From Osmia lignaria lignaria (taxonomy: Eukaryota; Arthropoda; Insecta; Hymenoptera; Megachilidae): a stretch of 64,000 nucleotides of DNA. Numbering within the stretch: position 1 is the stretch's first letter; each line of letters starts with the position of its first letter. The notes beneath the pieces are model-generated. The model searched no databases. It was not told where the DNA came from and saw nothing but the letters and a program-made list of their open reading frames with translations. This document shows positions 24,628 through 36,536 of the stretch, in pieces. The position numbers and the translations under genes were made by a program. Location: the NCBI RefSeq assembly GCF_051020975.1, contig NW_027478161.1, forward strand, positions 434,001-498,000, in the 5' to 3' direction.

Positions 24628-26754
24628 TTGCATATTTATCTCAAGGGAAGGGGCCTGACGGACATATTTCGAGATATTTCTTCTTCTTGTTGTTCTTCTT
24701 CTGCACAGCTAAGCTGGAAGTGGCATTTGCGGCTCGCACTAGTGCAGAGTTATCTCAAAGAAAGGGGCCACGGTGTTTCTGTATCTCTATTATGTTGGTG
24801 CGGCTTCGGAACTTTTGAATATCTCGATATATCTCGACAACTACGCTTCTGATCAAAAAATATCATAGAACATAAAAAGTAGGAAACTTAATTCTCTACA
24901 AAAAAGGTCTCTTAACATTTTGCCATAGCTCGCTTCGTTTCCGAGATATTTGCAGATTTATCTCAAGGGAAGGGGCCTGACGGACATATTTCGAGATATT
25001 TCTTCTTCTTGTTGTTCTTCTTCTGCACAGCTGAGCTGGAAGTGGCATTTGCAGGTCGCAATAGTGCAGAGTTATCTCAAAGAAAGGGGCCACGGTGTTT
25101 CTGTATCTCTATTATGTTGGTGCGGCTTCGGAACTTTTAAATATTTCGATATATCTCGAAAACTACGCTTCTGATCAAAAAATATCATAGAGCGTAAATT
25201 GTAGGAAACATTATTCTCTACAAAAAAGGTCTCTTAACATTTTGCCATAGCTCTCTTCGTTTCCGAGATATTTGCAGATTTATCTCAAGGGAAGGGGCCT
25301 AACGGACATATTTCGAGATATTTCTTCTTCTTGTTGTTCTTCTTCTGCACAGCTAAGCTGGAAGTGGCATTTGCAGCTCGCAATAGTGCAGAGTTATCTC
25401 AAAGAAAGAGGCCACGGTGTTTCTGTACCTCTATTATGTTGGTGCAGCTTCGGAACTTTTAAATATCTTGATATATCTCGAGAACTACGCATCTGATCAA
25501 AAAATATCGTCGAACATAAAAAGTAGGAAACTTAATTCTCTACAAAAAAGGTCTCTTAACATTTTGCCATAGCTCTCTTCCTTTCCGAGATATTTGCAGA
25601 TTCAGCTCAAAGGAACTGGCCTGACGGACATATTTCGAGATATTTCTTCTTCTTGTTGTTCTTCCTCTGCACAGCTACGCTGGAAATGGCATTTGCAGCT
25701 CGCAATAGTGCAGAGTTATCTTAAAGAAAGGGGCCACGGTGTTTCTGTATCTCTATTATGTAGGTGCGGCTTCGGAACTTTTAAATATCTTGATATATCT
25801 CGAGAACTACGCATCTGATCAAAGAATGTCATAGAACATAAAAAGTAGGAAACTTAATTCTCTACAAAAAAGGTCTCTTAACATTTTGCCATAGCTCGCT
25901 TCGTTTCCGAGATATTTGCAGATTTATCTCAAGGGAAGTGGCCTGACGGACATATTTCGAGATATTTCTTCTTCTTGTTGTTCTTCTTCTGCACAGCTAA
26001 GCTGGAAGTGGCATTTCCAGCTCGCAATAGTGCAGAGTTATCTCAATGAAAGGGGCCACGGTGTTTCTGTATCTCTATTATGTTGGTGCGGCTTCGGAAC
26101 TTTTAAATATCTTGATATATCTCGAGAACTACGCATCTGATCAAAAAATATCATAGAACATAAAAAGTAGGAAACTTAATTCTCTACAAAAAAGGTCTCT
26201 TAACATTTTGCCATAGCTCGCTTCGTTTCCGAGATATTTGCATATTTATCTCAAGGGAAGGGGCCTGACGGACATATTTCGAGATATTTCTTCTTCTTGT
26301 TGTTCTTCTTCTGCACAGCTAAGCTGGAAGTGGCATTTGCGGCTCGCACTAGTGCAGAGTTATCTCAAAGAAAGGGGCCACGGTGTTTCTGTATCTCTAT
26401 TATGTTGGTGCGGCTTCGGAACTTTTGAATATCTCGATATATCTCGACAACTACGCTTCTGATCAAAAAATATCATAGAACATAAAAAGTAGGAAACTTA
26501 ATTCTCTACAAAAAAGGTCTCTTAACATTTTGCCATAGCTCGCTTCGTTTCCGAGATATTTGCAGATTTATCTCAAGGGAAGGGGCCTGACGGACATATT
26601 TCGAGATATTTCTTCTTCTTGTTGTTCTTCTTCTGCACAGCTGAGCTGGAAGTGGCATTTGCAGGTCGCAATAGTGCAGAGTTATCTCAAAGAAAGGGGC
26701 CACGGTGTTTCTGTATCTCTATTATGTTGGTGCGGCTTCGGAACTTTTAAATAT
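24628..26754 (+). repeat. Duplicated block f-a-j-k-e-f, copy 2 (offset 3864)
   Basis: Second copy. Downstream, the type-j monomer at 26882 carries CGA to TGA at 26924-26926, a CpG to TpG change that closes the long frame early. This is one sign that the frame is not maintained. Confidence 0.88.
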
Positions 26755-27203
26755 TTCGATATATCTCGAAAACTACGCTTCTGATCAAAAAATATCATAG
26801 AGCGTAAATTGTAGGAAACATTATTCTCTACAAAAAAGGTCTCTTAACATTTTGCCATAGCTCTCTTCGTTTCCGAGATATTTGCAGATTTATCTCAAGG
26901 GAAGGGGCCTAACGGACATATTTTGAGATATTTCTTCTTCTTGTTGTTCTTCTTCTGCACAGCTAAGCTGGAAGTGGCATTTGCAGCTCGCAATAGTGCA
27001 GAGTTATCTCAAAGAAAGAGGCCACGGTGTTTCTGTACCTCTATTATGTTGGTGCAGCTTCGGAACTTTTAAATATCTTGATATATCTCGAGAACTACGC
27101 ATCTGATCAAAAAATATCGTCGAACATAAAAAGTAGGAAACTTAATTCTCTACAAAAAAGGTCTCTTAACATTTTGCCATAGCTCGCTTCGTTTCCGAGA
27201 TAT

Positions 27204-28169
27204 TTGCAGATTTATCTCAAGGGAAGTGGCCTGACGGACATATTTCGAGATATTTCTTCTTCTTGTTGTTCTTCTTCTGCACAGCTAAGCTGGAAGTGGC
27301 ATTTCCAGCTCGCAATAGTGCAGAGTTATCTCAATGAAAGGGGCCACGGTGTTTCTGTATCTCTATTATGTAGGTGCGGCTTCGGAACTTTTAAATATCT
27401 TGATATATCTCGAGAACTACGCATCTGATCAAAGAATGTCATAGAACATAAAAAGTAGGAAACTTAATTCTCTACTAAAAAGGTCTCTTAACATTTTGCC
27501 ATAGCTCGCTTCGTTTCCGAGATATTTGCAGATTTATCTCAAGGGAAGTGGCCTGACGGACATATTTCGAGATATTTCTTCTTCTTGTTGTTCTTCTTCT
27601 GCACAGCTAAGCTGGAAGTGGCATTTCCAGCTCGCAATAGTGCAGAGTTATCTCAATGAAAGGGGCCACGGTGTTTCTGTATCTCTATTATGTTGGTGCG
27701 GCTTCGGAACTTTTAAATATCTTGATATATCTCGAGAACTACGCATCTGATCAAAAAATATCATAGAACATAAAAAGTAGGAAACTTAATTCTCTACAAA
27801 AAAGGTCTCTTAACATTTTGCCATAGCTCGCTTCGTTTCCGAGATATTTGCATATTTATCTCAAGGGAAGGGGCCTGACGGACATATTTCGAGATATTTC
27901 TTCTTCTTGTTGTTCTTCTTCTGCACAGCTGAGCTGGAAGTGGCATTTGCAGGTCGCAATAGTGCAGAGTTATCTCAAAGAAAGGGGCCACGGTGTTTCT
28001 GTATCTCTATTATGTTGGTGCGGCTTCGGAACTTTTAAATATTTCGATATATCTCGAAAACTACGCTTCTGATCAAAAAATATCATAGAACGTAAATTGT
28101 AGGAAACATTATTCTCTACAAAAAAGGTCTCTTAACATTTTGCCATAGCTCTCTTCGTTTCCGAGATAT
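27204..28169 (+). repeat. Cluster of mosaic monomers (e/k, e, f/a)
   Basis: The monomer at 27204 has a type-e front (GGAAGTGGCC, CAATGAAAGG) and a type-k back (GTAGGTGCGG, GATCAAAGAATG). The monomer at 27526 is plain type e. The monomer at 27848 has a type-f front (GCATATTTATC) and a type-a back (CAGCTGAGC, GGTCGC). Two junctions within 1 kb suggest a recent exchange or conversion focus. Confidence 0.82.
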
Positions 28170-28491
28170 TTGCAGATTTATCTCAAGGGAAGGGGCCTAA
28201 CGGACATATTTCGAGATATTTCTTCTTCTTGTTGTTCTTCTTCTGCACAGCTAAGCTGGAAGTGGCATTTGCAGCTCGCAATAGTGCAGAGTTATCTCAA
28301 AGAAAGAGGCCACGGTGTTTCTGTACCTCTATTATGTTGGTGCAGCTTCGGAACTTTTAAATATCTTGATATATCTCGAGAACTACGCATCTGATCAAAA
28401 AATATCGTCGAACATAAAAAGTAGGAAACTTAATTCTCTACAAAAAAGGTCTCTTAACATTTTGCCATAGCTCGCTTCGTTTCCGAGATAT

Positions 28492-30984
28492 TTGCATATT
28501 TATCTCAAGGGAAGGGGCCTGACGGACATATTTCGAGATATTTCTTCTTCTTGTTGTTCTTCTTCTGCACAGCTAAGCTGGAAGTGGTATTTGCGGCTCG
28601 CACTAGTGCAGAGTTATCTCAAAGAAAGGGGCCACCGTGTTTCTGTATCTCTATTATGTTGGTGCGGCTTCGGAACTTTTAAATATCTTGATATATCTCG
28701 AGAACTACGCATCTGATCAAAAAATATCATAGAACACAAAAAGTAGGAAACTTAATTCTCTACAAAAAAGGTCTCTTAACATTTTGCCATAGCTCGCTTC
28801 GTTTCCGAGATATTTGCAGATTTATCTCAAGGGAAGGGGCCTGACGGACATATTTCGAGATATTTCTTCTTCTTGTTGTTCTTCTTCTGCACAGCTAAAC
28901 TGGAAGTGGCATTTCCAGCTCGCAATAGTGCAGAGTTATCTCAAAGAAAGGGGCCACGGTGTTTCTGTATCTCTATTATGTTGGTGCGGCTTCGGAACTT
29001 TTAAATATCTTGATATATCTCGAGAACTACGCATCTGATCAAAAAATATCATAGAACATAAAAAGTAGGAAACTTAATTCTCTACAAAAAAGGTCTCTTA
29101 ACATTTTGCCATAGCTCGCTTCGTTTCCGAGATATTTGCAGATTTATCTCAAGGGAAGGGGCCTGACGGACATATTTCGAGATATTTCTTCTTCTTGTTG
29201 TTCTTCTTCTGCACAGCTAAGCTGGAAGTGGCATTTGCGGCTCGCACTAGTGCAGAGTTATCTCAAAGAAAGGGGCCACGGTGTTTCTGTATCTCTATTA
29301 TGTTGGTGCGGCTTCGGAACTTTTAAATATCTCGATATATCTCGAAAACTACGCATCTGATCAAAAAATATCATAGAACATAAATTGTAGGAAACATAAT
29401 TCTCTACAAAAAACGTATCTTAACATTTTGCCATAGCTCGCTTCGTTTCCGAGATATTTGCAGATTCAGCTCAAAGGAACGGGCCTGACGGACATATTTC
29501 GAGATACTTCTTCTTCTTGTTGTTCTTCCTCTGCACAGCTAAGCTGGAAGTGGCATTTGCAGCTCGCAATAGTGCAGAGTTATCTCAAAGAAAGGGGCCA
29601 CGGTGTTTCTGTATCTCTATTATGTTGGTGCGGCTTCGGAACTTTTAAATATCTTGATATATCTCGAGAACTACGCATCTGATCAAAAAATATCATAGAG
29701 CATAAAAAGTAGGAAACTTAATTCTCTACAAAAAAGGTCTCTTAACATTTTGCCATAGCTCGTTTCGTTTCCGAGACATTTGCAGATTTATCTCAAGGGA
29801 AGGGGCCTGACGGACATATTTCGAGATATTTCTTCTTCTTGTTGTTCTTCTTCTGCACAGCTAAGCTGGATGTGGCATTTACAGCTCGCAATAGTGCAGA
29901 GTTATCTCAAAGAAAGGGGCCACGGTGTTTCTGTATCTCTATTATGTTGGTGTGGCTTCGGAACTTTTAAATATCTTGATATATCTCGAGAACTACGCAT
30001 CTGATCAAAAAATATCATAGAACATAAATTGTAGGAAACATAATTCTCTACAAAAAAGGTCTCTTAACATTTTGCCATAGCTCGCTTCGTTTCCGAGATA
30101 TTTGCAGATTTATCTCAAGGGAAGGGGCCTGACGGACATATTTCGAGATATTTCTTCTTCTTGTTCTTCTTCTGCACAGCTAAGCTGGAAGTGGCATTTG
30201 CGGCTCGCACTAGTGCAGAGTTATCTCAAAGAAAGGGGCCACGGTGTTTCTGTATCCCTATTATGTTGGTGCGGCTTCGGAACTTTTAAATATCTCGATA
30301 TATCTCGAAAACCACGCTTCTGATCAAAAAATATCATAGAACATAAATTGTAGGAAACATAATTCTCTACAAAAAAGGTCTCTTAACATTTTGCCATAGC
30401 TCGCTTCGTTTCCGAGACATTTGCAGATTTATCTCAAGGGAAGGGGCCTGACGGACATATTTCGAGATATTTCTTCTTCTTGTGGTTCTTCTTCTGCACA
30501 GGTAAGCTGGAAGTTGCATTTGCGGCTCGCACTAGTGCACAGTTATCTCAAAGAAAGGGGCCACGGTGTTTCTGTATCTCTATTATGTTGGTGCGTCTTC
30601 GGAACTTTTAAATATCTCGATATATCTCGAAAACTACGCTTCTGATCAAAAAATATCATAGAACATAAATTGTAGGAAACATAATTCTCTACAAAAAACG
30701 TCTCTTAACATTTTGCCATAGCTCGCTTCGTTTCCGAGATATTTGCAGATTCAGCTCAAAGGAACTGGCCTGACGGACATATTTCGAGATATTTCTTCTT
30801 CTTGTTGTTCCTCCTCTGCACAGCTAAGCTGGAAGTGGCATTTGCAGCTCGCAATAGTGCGGAGTTATCTTAAAGAAAGGGGCCACGGTGTTTCTGTATC
30901 TCTATTATGTTGGTGTGGCTTCGGAACTTTTAAATATCTTGATATATCTCGAGAACTACGCATCTGATCAAAAAATATCATAGA
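28492..30984 (+). repeat. Transition zone of less ordered monomers
   Basis: Eight monomers without a clear block partner in the left domain. Individual changes accumulate: GTCTCTTA altered to GTATCTTA, CCGAGACATT, GGATGTGGC, TGTGGTTC, CAGGTAAGC, GTGCGTCTTC and GTGTGGCTTC. The last spacer already shows the AATAGTAGG and TTTCCTAC variants of the divergent block. Sequence quality looks like that of an array edge less homogenised than its surroundings. Confidence 0.75.
30102..30420 (+). repeat. 319-bp monomer with 3-bp loss in the TTC/TTG tract
   Basis: One trinucleotide is missing from the pyrimidine tract, so this is the only 319-bp period. The change is consistent with replication slippage. 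Because it is three bases long it leaves the long open frame unbroken, but one event cannot show selection. Confidence 0.9.
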
Positions 30985-30993
30985 ACGTAAATA

Positions 30994-31014
30994 GTAGGAA
31001 ACTTAATTTCCTAC
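30994..31014. repeat. Perfect hairpin dyad in divergent spacer
   Basis: GTAGGAAA and TTTCCTAC form an 8-bp perfect inverted repeat around a CTTAA loop. In the standard monomer the right arm reads TTCTCTAC, which leaves two mismatches. This is the first of five perfect copies, all in or at the edge of the divergent block. Confidence 0.85.
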
Positions 31015-31635
31015 AAAAAAGGTCTAACATTTTGCCATATCACCTCATCGTTTCCGAGATATTTGCAGATATATCTCAAGGGAAGGGGCCTGACGGACGT
31101 ATTTCGAGATATTTCTTCTTCTTGTTGGTCTTCATCTGCACAGCTAAGCTGGAAGTGGCAGTTGCAGCTCGGAATAGTGCACAGTTATCTCAAAGAAAGG
31201 GGCCACAGTGTTTCTGTATCTTTATTATGTAGGTGCGGCTTCGGAACTTTTAAATATCTCGATATATCTCGAAAACTACGCATCTGATCAAAAAATATCA
31301 TAGAACACAAATAGTACGAAACTTAATCTCCTACAGGAAAGGTCTTTTAACATTTTGCCATAGCTCGCATCGTTTCCGAGATATTTGCAGATTTATCCCA
31401 AGGGAAGGGGCCTGACGGACATATTTCGAGATATTTCTTCTTCTTGTTGGCCTTATTCTGCACAGCTAAGCTGGAAGTGGCATTTCCACCTCGCAATAGT
31501 GCAGAGTTATTTCCAAGAAAGGCGCCACGGTGTTTCTGTATCTTCATTATGTTGGTGCGGTTTCGGAACATTTAAATATCACGATACATCTCGAAAACTA
31601 CGCATCTGATCAAGAAATATCATAGAACATAAATA

Positions 31636-31656
31636 GTAGGAAACTTAATTTCCTAC
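31636..31656. repeat. Perfect hairpin dyad in divergent spacer
   Basis: Same 8-bp arms and CTTAA loop as the element at 30994. The intervening spacer near 31314 has a degraded version (GTACGAAA with TCTCCTAC). Confidence 0.83.
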
Positions 31657-31957
31657 AAAAAAGGTTTCTTAACATTTTGCCATAGCTCGCATCGTTTCCG
31701 AGATATTTGCAGATATATCTCAAGGGAAGGGGCCTGACGGACGTATTTCGAAATATTTCTTCTTCTTGTTGTTCGTCTTCTGCACAGCTAAGCTGGAAGT
31801 GGCATTTGCAGCTCGGAATAGTGCACAGTAATCTCACCGAAAGGGGCCACAGTGTTTCTGTATCTTTATTATGTAGGTGCGGCTTCGGAACTTTTAATTA
31901 TCTCGATATATCTCGAAAACTACGCATCTGATCAAAAAATATCATACAACATAAATA

Positions 31958-31978
31958 GTAGGAAACTTAATTTCCTAC
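31958..31978. repeat. Perfect hairpin dyad in divergent spacer
   Basis: GTAGGAAA arm at 31958-31965 and TTTCCTAC arm at 31971-31978, with a five-base loop. Confidence 0.83.
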
Positions 31979-32279
31979 AAAAAAGGTTTCTTAACATTTT
32001 GCCATAGCTGGCATCGTTTCCGAGATATTTGCAGATATATCGCAAGGGATGGGTCCTGACGGACGTATTTCGAGATATTTCTTCTTCTTGTTGTTCTTCT
32101 TCCGCGCAGCTAAGCTGGAAGTGGCATTTGCTCCTCGGAATAGTGCAGAGTTATCTCAAAGAAAGGGCCCACGGTGTTTATGTATCTTTATTATGTTGGT
32201 GCGGCTTCGGAACTTTTAAATATCTTGATATATCTCGAAAACTACGCATCTGATCAAAAAATATCATAGAAGGTAAATA

Positions 32280-32300
32280 GTAGGAAAATTAATTTCCTAC
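32280..32300. repeat. Perfect hairpin dyad, loop variant
   Basis: The arms are perfect and the loop reads ATTAA instead of CTTAA. The loop has changed while the stem is intact. Confidence 0.83.
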
Positions 32301-32601
32301 AAAAAAGGTCTCTCAACATTTTGCCATAGCTCGCATGGTTTCCGAGATATTTGCAGATTTAGCTCAAGGAAAGGGGCCTGACGGACAGATTTCGCGATAT
32401 TTCTTCTTCTTGTTGTTCTGCTCCTGCACAGCTAGGCTGGAAGTGGCATTTGCAGCTCGGAATAGTGCACAGTTATCTCAAAGAAAGGGGCCACGCTGTT
32501 TCTGTATCTTTATTATGTTGGTGCGGCTTCGGAACTTTTAAATATCTCGATATATCTCGAGAACTACGCATCTGATCAAAAAATATCATAGAACGTAAAT
32601 A

Positions 32602-32622
32602 GTAGGAAACTTAATTTCCTAC
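32602..32622. repeat. Perfect hairpin dyad in divergent spacer
   Basis: Fifth perfect copy. The next spacer, after the monomer at 32673, reverts to the standard TTCTCTAC arm, which marks the right edge of the divergent block. Confidence 0.83.
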
Positions 32623-33960
32623 AAAAAAGATCTCTTAACATTTTGCCATAGCTCGCATCGTTTCCGAGATATTTGCAGATATACCTCACGGGAAGGGGCC
32701 TGACGGACATATTTCGAGATATTTCTTGTTCTTGTTGTTCTTTTTCTGCACAGCTTAGCTGGAAGTGTCATTTGCAGTTCGAAACAGTGCACAGTTATCT
32801 CAAAGAAAGCGGCCACAGTGTTTCTGTATCTTTATTATGTTGGTGCGGCTCCGGAACTTTTAAATATCTCGATATATCTCGAAAACTACGCATCTGATCA
32901 AAAAATATCATAGGACTGAAATAGTAGGAAACTTAATTCTCTACAAAAAAGGTCTCTTAACATTTTGCCATAGCTCGCTTCGTTTCCGAGATATTTGCAT
33001 ATTTATCTCAAGGGAAGGGGCCTGACGGACATATTTCGAGATATTTCTTCTTCTTGTTGTTCTTCTTCTGCACAGCTAAGCTGGAAGTGGCATTTGAGGC
33101 TCGCACTAGTGCAGAGTTATCTCAAAGAAATGGGCCACGGTGTTTCTGTATCTCTATTATGTTGGTGCGGCTTCGGAACTTTTAAATATCTTGATATATC
33201 TCGAGAACTACGCATCTGATCAAAAAATATCATACTACATAAAAAGTAGGAAACCTAATTCTCTACAAGAAAGGTCTCTAAACATTTTGCCATAGCTCGC
33301 TTCGTTTCCGAGATATTTGCAGATTTATCTCAAGGGAAGGGGCCTGACGGACATATTTCGAGATATTTCTTCTTCTTGTTGTTCCTCCTCTGCACAGCTA
33401 AGCTGGAAGTGGCATTTGCAGCTCGCAATAGTGCAAAGTTATCTCAAAGAGAGGGGCCACGGTGTTTCTGCATCTCTATTATGTTGGTGCGGCTTCGGAA
33501 CTTTTAAATATCTTGATATATCTCGAGAGCTACGCATCTGATCAAAAAATATCATAGAAGATAAAAAGTAGGAAACTTAATTCTCTACAAAAAAGGTCTC
33601 TTAACATTTCGCCATAGCTCGCTTCGTTTCCGAGATATTTGCAGATATATCTCAAGGGAAGGGGCCTGACGGACATATTTCGAGATATTTCTTCTTCTTG
33701 TTGTTCTTCTTCTGCACAGCTAAGCTGGAAGTGGCATTTGCGGCTCGCACTAGTGCAGAGTTATCTCACCGAAATGGGCCACGGTGTTTCTGTATCTCTA
33801 TTATGTTGGTGCGGCTTCGGAACTTTTAAATATCTCGATATATCTCGAAAACTACGCTTCTGATCAAAAAATATCATAGAACATAAATTGTAGGGAACAT
33901 AATTCTCTACAAAAAAGGTCTCTTAACATTTTGCCATAGCTCGCTTCGTTTCCGAGATAT

Positions 33961-35248
33961 TTGCAGATTTATCTCAAGGGAAGGGGCCTGACGGACATAT
34001 TTCGAGATATTTCTTCTTCTTGTTGTTCTTCTTCTGCACAGCTAAGCTGGAAGTGGCATTTGCAGCTCGCACTAGTGCAGAGTTATCTCACCGAAATGGG
34101 CCACGGTGTTTCTGTATCTCTATTATGTTGGTGCGGCTTCGGAACTTTTAAATATCTTGATATATCTCGAGAACTACGCATCTGATCAAAAAATGTCATA
34201 GAACATAAAAAGTAGGAAACTTAATTCTCTACAAAAAAGGTCTCTTAACATTTTGCCATAGCTCGCTTCGTTTCCGAGATATTTGCAGATTTATCTCAAG
34301 AGAATGGGCCTGACGGACATATTTCGAGATATTTCTTCTTCTTGTTGTTCTTCTTCTGCACAGCTGAGCTGGAAGTGGCATTTGCAGGTCGCAATAGTGC
34401 AGAGTTATCTCAAAGAAAGGGGCCACGGTGTTTCTGTATCTCTATTATGTTGGTGCGGCTTCGGCACTTTTAAATATCTCGATATATCTCGAAAACTACG
34501 CTTCTGATCAAAAAATATCATAGAAGGTAAATTGTAGGAAACATTATTCTCTAAAAAAAAGGTCTCTTAACATTTTGCCATAGCTCGCTTCGTTTCCGAG
34601 ATATTTGCAGATTCATCTCAAGGGAAGGGGTCTGACGGACATATTTCGAGATATTTCTTCTTCTTGCTGTTCTTCTTCTGCACAGCTAAGCTCGAAGCGG
34701 CATTTGCAGCTCGCAATAGTGCAGAGTTATCTCAAAGAAAGAGGCCACGGTGTTTCTGTACCTCTATTATGTTGGTGCAGCTTCGGAACTTTTAAATATC
34801 TTGATATATCTCGAAAACTACGCTTCTGATCAAAAAATATCATACAACATAAATTGTAGGAAACATAATTCTCTACAAAAAAGGTCTCTTAACATTTTGC
34901 CATAGCTCGCTTCGTTTCCGAGATATTTGCATATTTATCTCAAGGGAAGGGGCCTGACGGACATATTTCGAGATATTTCTTCTTCTTGTTGTTCTTCTTC
35001 TGCACAGCTAAGCTGGAAGTGGCATTTGCGGCTCGCACTAGTGCAGAGTTATCTCAAAGAAATGGGCCACGGTGTTTCTGTATCTCTATTATGTTGGTGC
35101 GGCTTCGGAACTTTTAAATATCTCGATATATCTCGAAAACTACGCTTCTGATCAAAAAATATCATAGAACATAAAAAGTAGGAAACTTAATTCTCTACAA
35201 AAAAGGTCTCTCAACATTTTGCCATAGCTCGCTTCGTTTCCGAGATAT
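33961..35248 (+). repeat. 4-monomer higher-order unit, copy 1 (1288 bp)
   Basis: Four monomers (starts 33961, 34283, 34605, 34927) repeated directly to the right at exactly 4 x 322. Shared markers are CACCGAAATGGG, CAAGAGAATGGG, TTGCTGTTC, and CTAAAAAAAAGG. A difference is TCGGCACTTT in this copy at about 34463. Confidence 0.9.
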
Positions 35249-36536
35249 TTGCAGATTTATCTCAAGGGAAGGGGCCTGACGGACATATTTCGAGATATTT
35301 CTTCTTCTTGTTGTTCTTCTTCTGCACAGCTAAGCTGGAAGTGGCATTTGCAGCTCGCACTAGTGCAGAGTTATCTCACCGAAATGGGCCACGGTGTTTC
35401 TGTATCTCTATTATGTTGGTGCGGCTTCGGAACTTTTAAATATCTTGATATATCTCGAGAACTACGCATCTGATCAAAAAATGTCATAGAACATAAAAAG
35501 TAGGAAACTTAATTCTCTACAAAAAAGGTCTCTTAACATTTTGCCATAGCTCGCTTCGTTTCCGAGATATTTGCAGATTTATCTCAAGAGAATGGGCCTG
35601 ACGGACATATTTCGAGATATTTCTTCTTCTTGTTGTTCTTCTTCTGCACAGCTGAGCTGGAAGTGGCATTTGCAGGTCGCAATAGTGCAGAGTTATCTCA
35701 AAGAAAGGGGCCACGGTGTTTCTGTATCTCTATTATGTTGGTGCGGCTTCGGAACTTTTAAATATCTCGATATATCTCGAAAACTACGCTTCTGATCAAA
35801 AAATATCATAGAAGGTAAATTGTAGGAAACATTATTCTCTAAAAAAAAGGTCTCTTAACATTTTGCCATAGCTCGCTTCGTTTCCGAGATATTTGCAGAT
35901 TCATCTCAAGGGAAGGGGTCTGACGGACATATTTCGAGATATTTCTTCTTCTTGCTGTTCTTCTTCTGCACAGCTAAGCTCGAAGCGGCATTTGCAGCTC
36001 GCAATAGTGCAGAGTTATCTCAAAGAAAGAGGCCACGGTGTTTCTGTACCTCTATTATGTTGGTGCAGCTTCGGAACTTTTAAATATCTTGATATATCTC
36101 GAAAACTACGCTTCTGATCAAAAAATATCATACAACATAAATTGTAGGAAACATAATTCTCTACAAAAAAGGTCTCTTAACATTTTGCCATAGCTCGCTT
36201 CGTTTCCGAGATATTTGCATATTTATCTCAAGGGAAGGGGCCTGACGGACATATTTCGAGATATTTCTTCTTCTTGTTGTTCTTCTTCTGCACAGCTAAG
36301 CTGGAAGTGGCATTTGCGGCTCGCACTAGTGCAGAGTTATCTCAAAGAAATGGGCCACGGTGTTTCTGTATCTCTATTATGTTGGTGCGGCTTCGGAACT
36401 TTTAAATATCTCGATATATCTCGAAAACTACGCTTCTGATCAAAAAATATCATAGAACATAAAAAGTAGGAAACTTAATTCTCTACAAAAAAGGTCTCTC
36501 AACATTTTGCCATAGCTCGCTTCGTTTCCGAGATAT
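35249..36536 (+). repeat. 4-monomer higher-order unit, copy 2 (1288 bp)
   Basis: Second tandem copy. The spacers that end both copies carry GTCTCTCAAC, so the duplicated segment includes the spacer. The last three monomers of this copy also begin the larger 8-monomer unit. Confidence 0.9.

Larger units (their letters stand above)
1..28491 (+). repeat. Left higher-order repeat domain
   Basis: About 88 monomers belonging to roughly a dozen types: a (CAGCTGAGC), b (GGAACGGGCC with TTTTTCTTG), c and f (GCATATTTATC), d (CTCGAAGCGG), e (GGAAGTGGCC, CAATGAAAGG), h (TGTATCTGTATT, seven A), i (CTGTCGGAC), j (CTAACGG with GTACCTC), k (GGAACTGGCC with TGTAGGTGCGG) and l (GCTAAACTGG). The types recur as multi-monomer blocks rather than in one strict order. 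Examples of repeated orders are a-j-k, i-e-l, c-a-d-e-f and e-f-a. Block copies are nearly identical and are listed separately. Confidence 0.85.
30985..32930 (+). repeat. Divergent monomer block embedded in the array
   Basis: Six monomers (starts 31063, 31385, 31707, 32029, 32351, 32673) differ from the rest at many linked positions. These include GCATCGTTTCC for GCTTCGTTTCC, CAGATATATCTC, CTCGGAATAGTGCAC, GTATCTTTATT, AAATAGTAGG and AATTTCCTAC. They also carry many private changes and one 320-bp period (30743-31062, with a 3-base loss and a 1-base gain). No block copy of them is seen elsewhere. They may be older, less homogenised monomers or a different subfamily. They sit at the border between two higher-order domains. 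Confidence 0.9.

Noticed and set aside
30985..32930. Transposon insertion as the cause of the divergent block
   Set aside because: The block keeps the 322-bp register and monomer anatomy throughout, with no terminal repeats, target-site duplication or foreign sequence.
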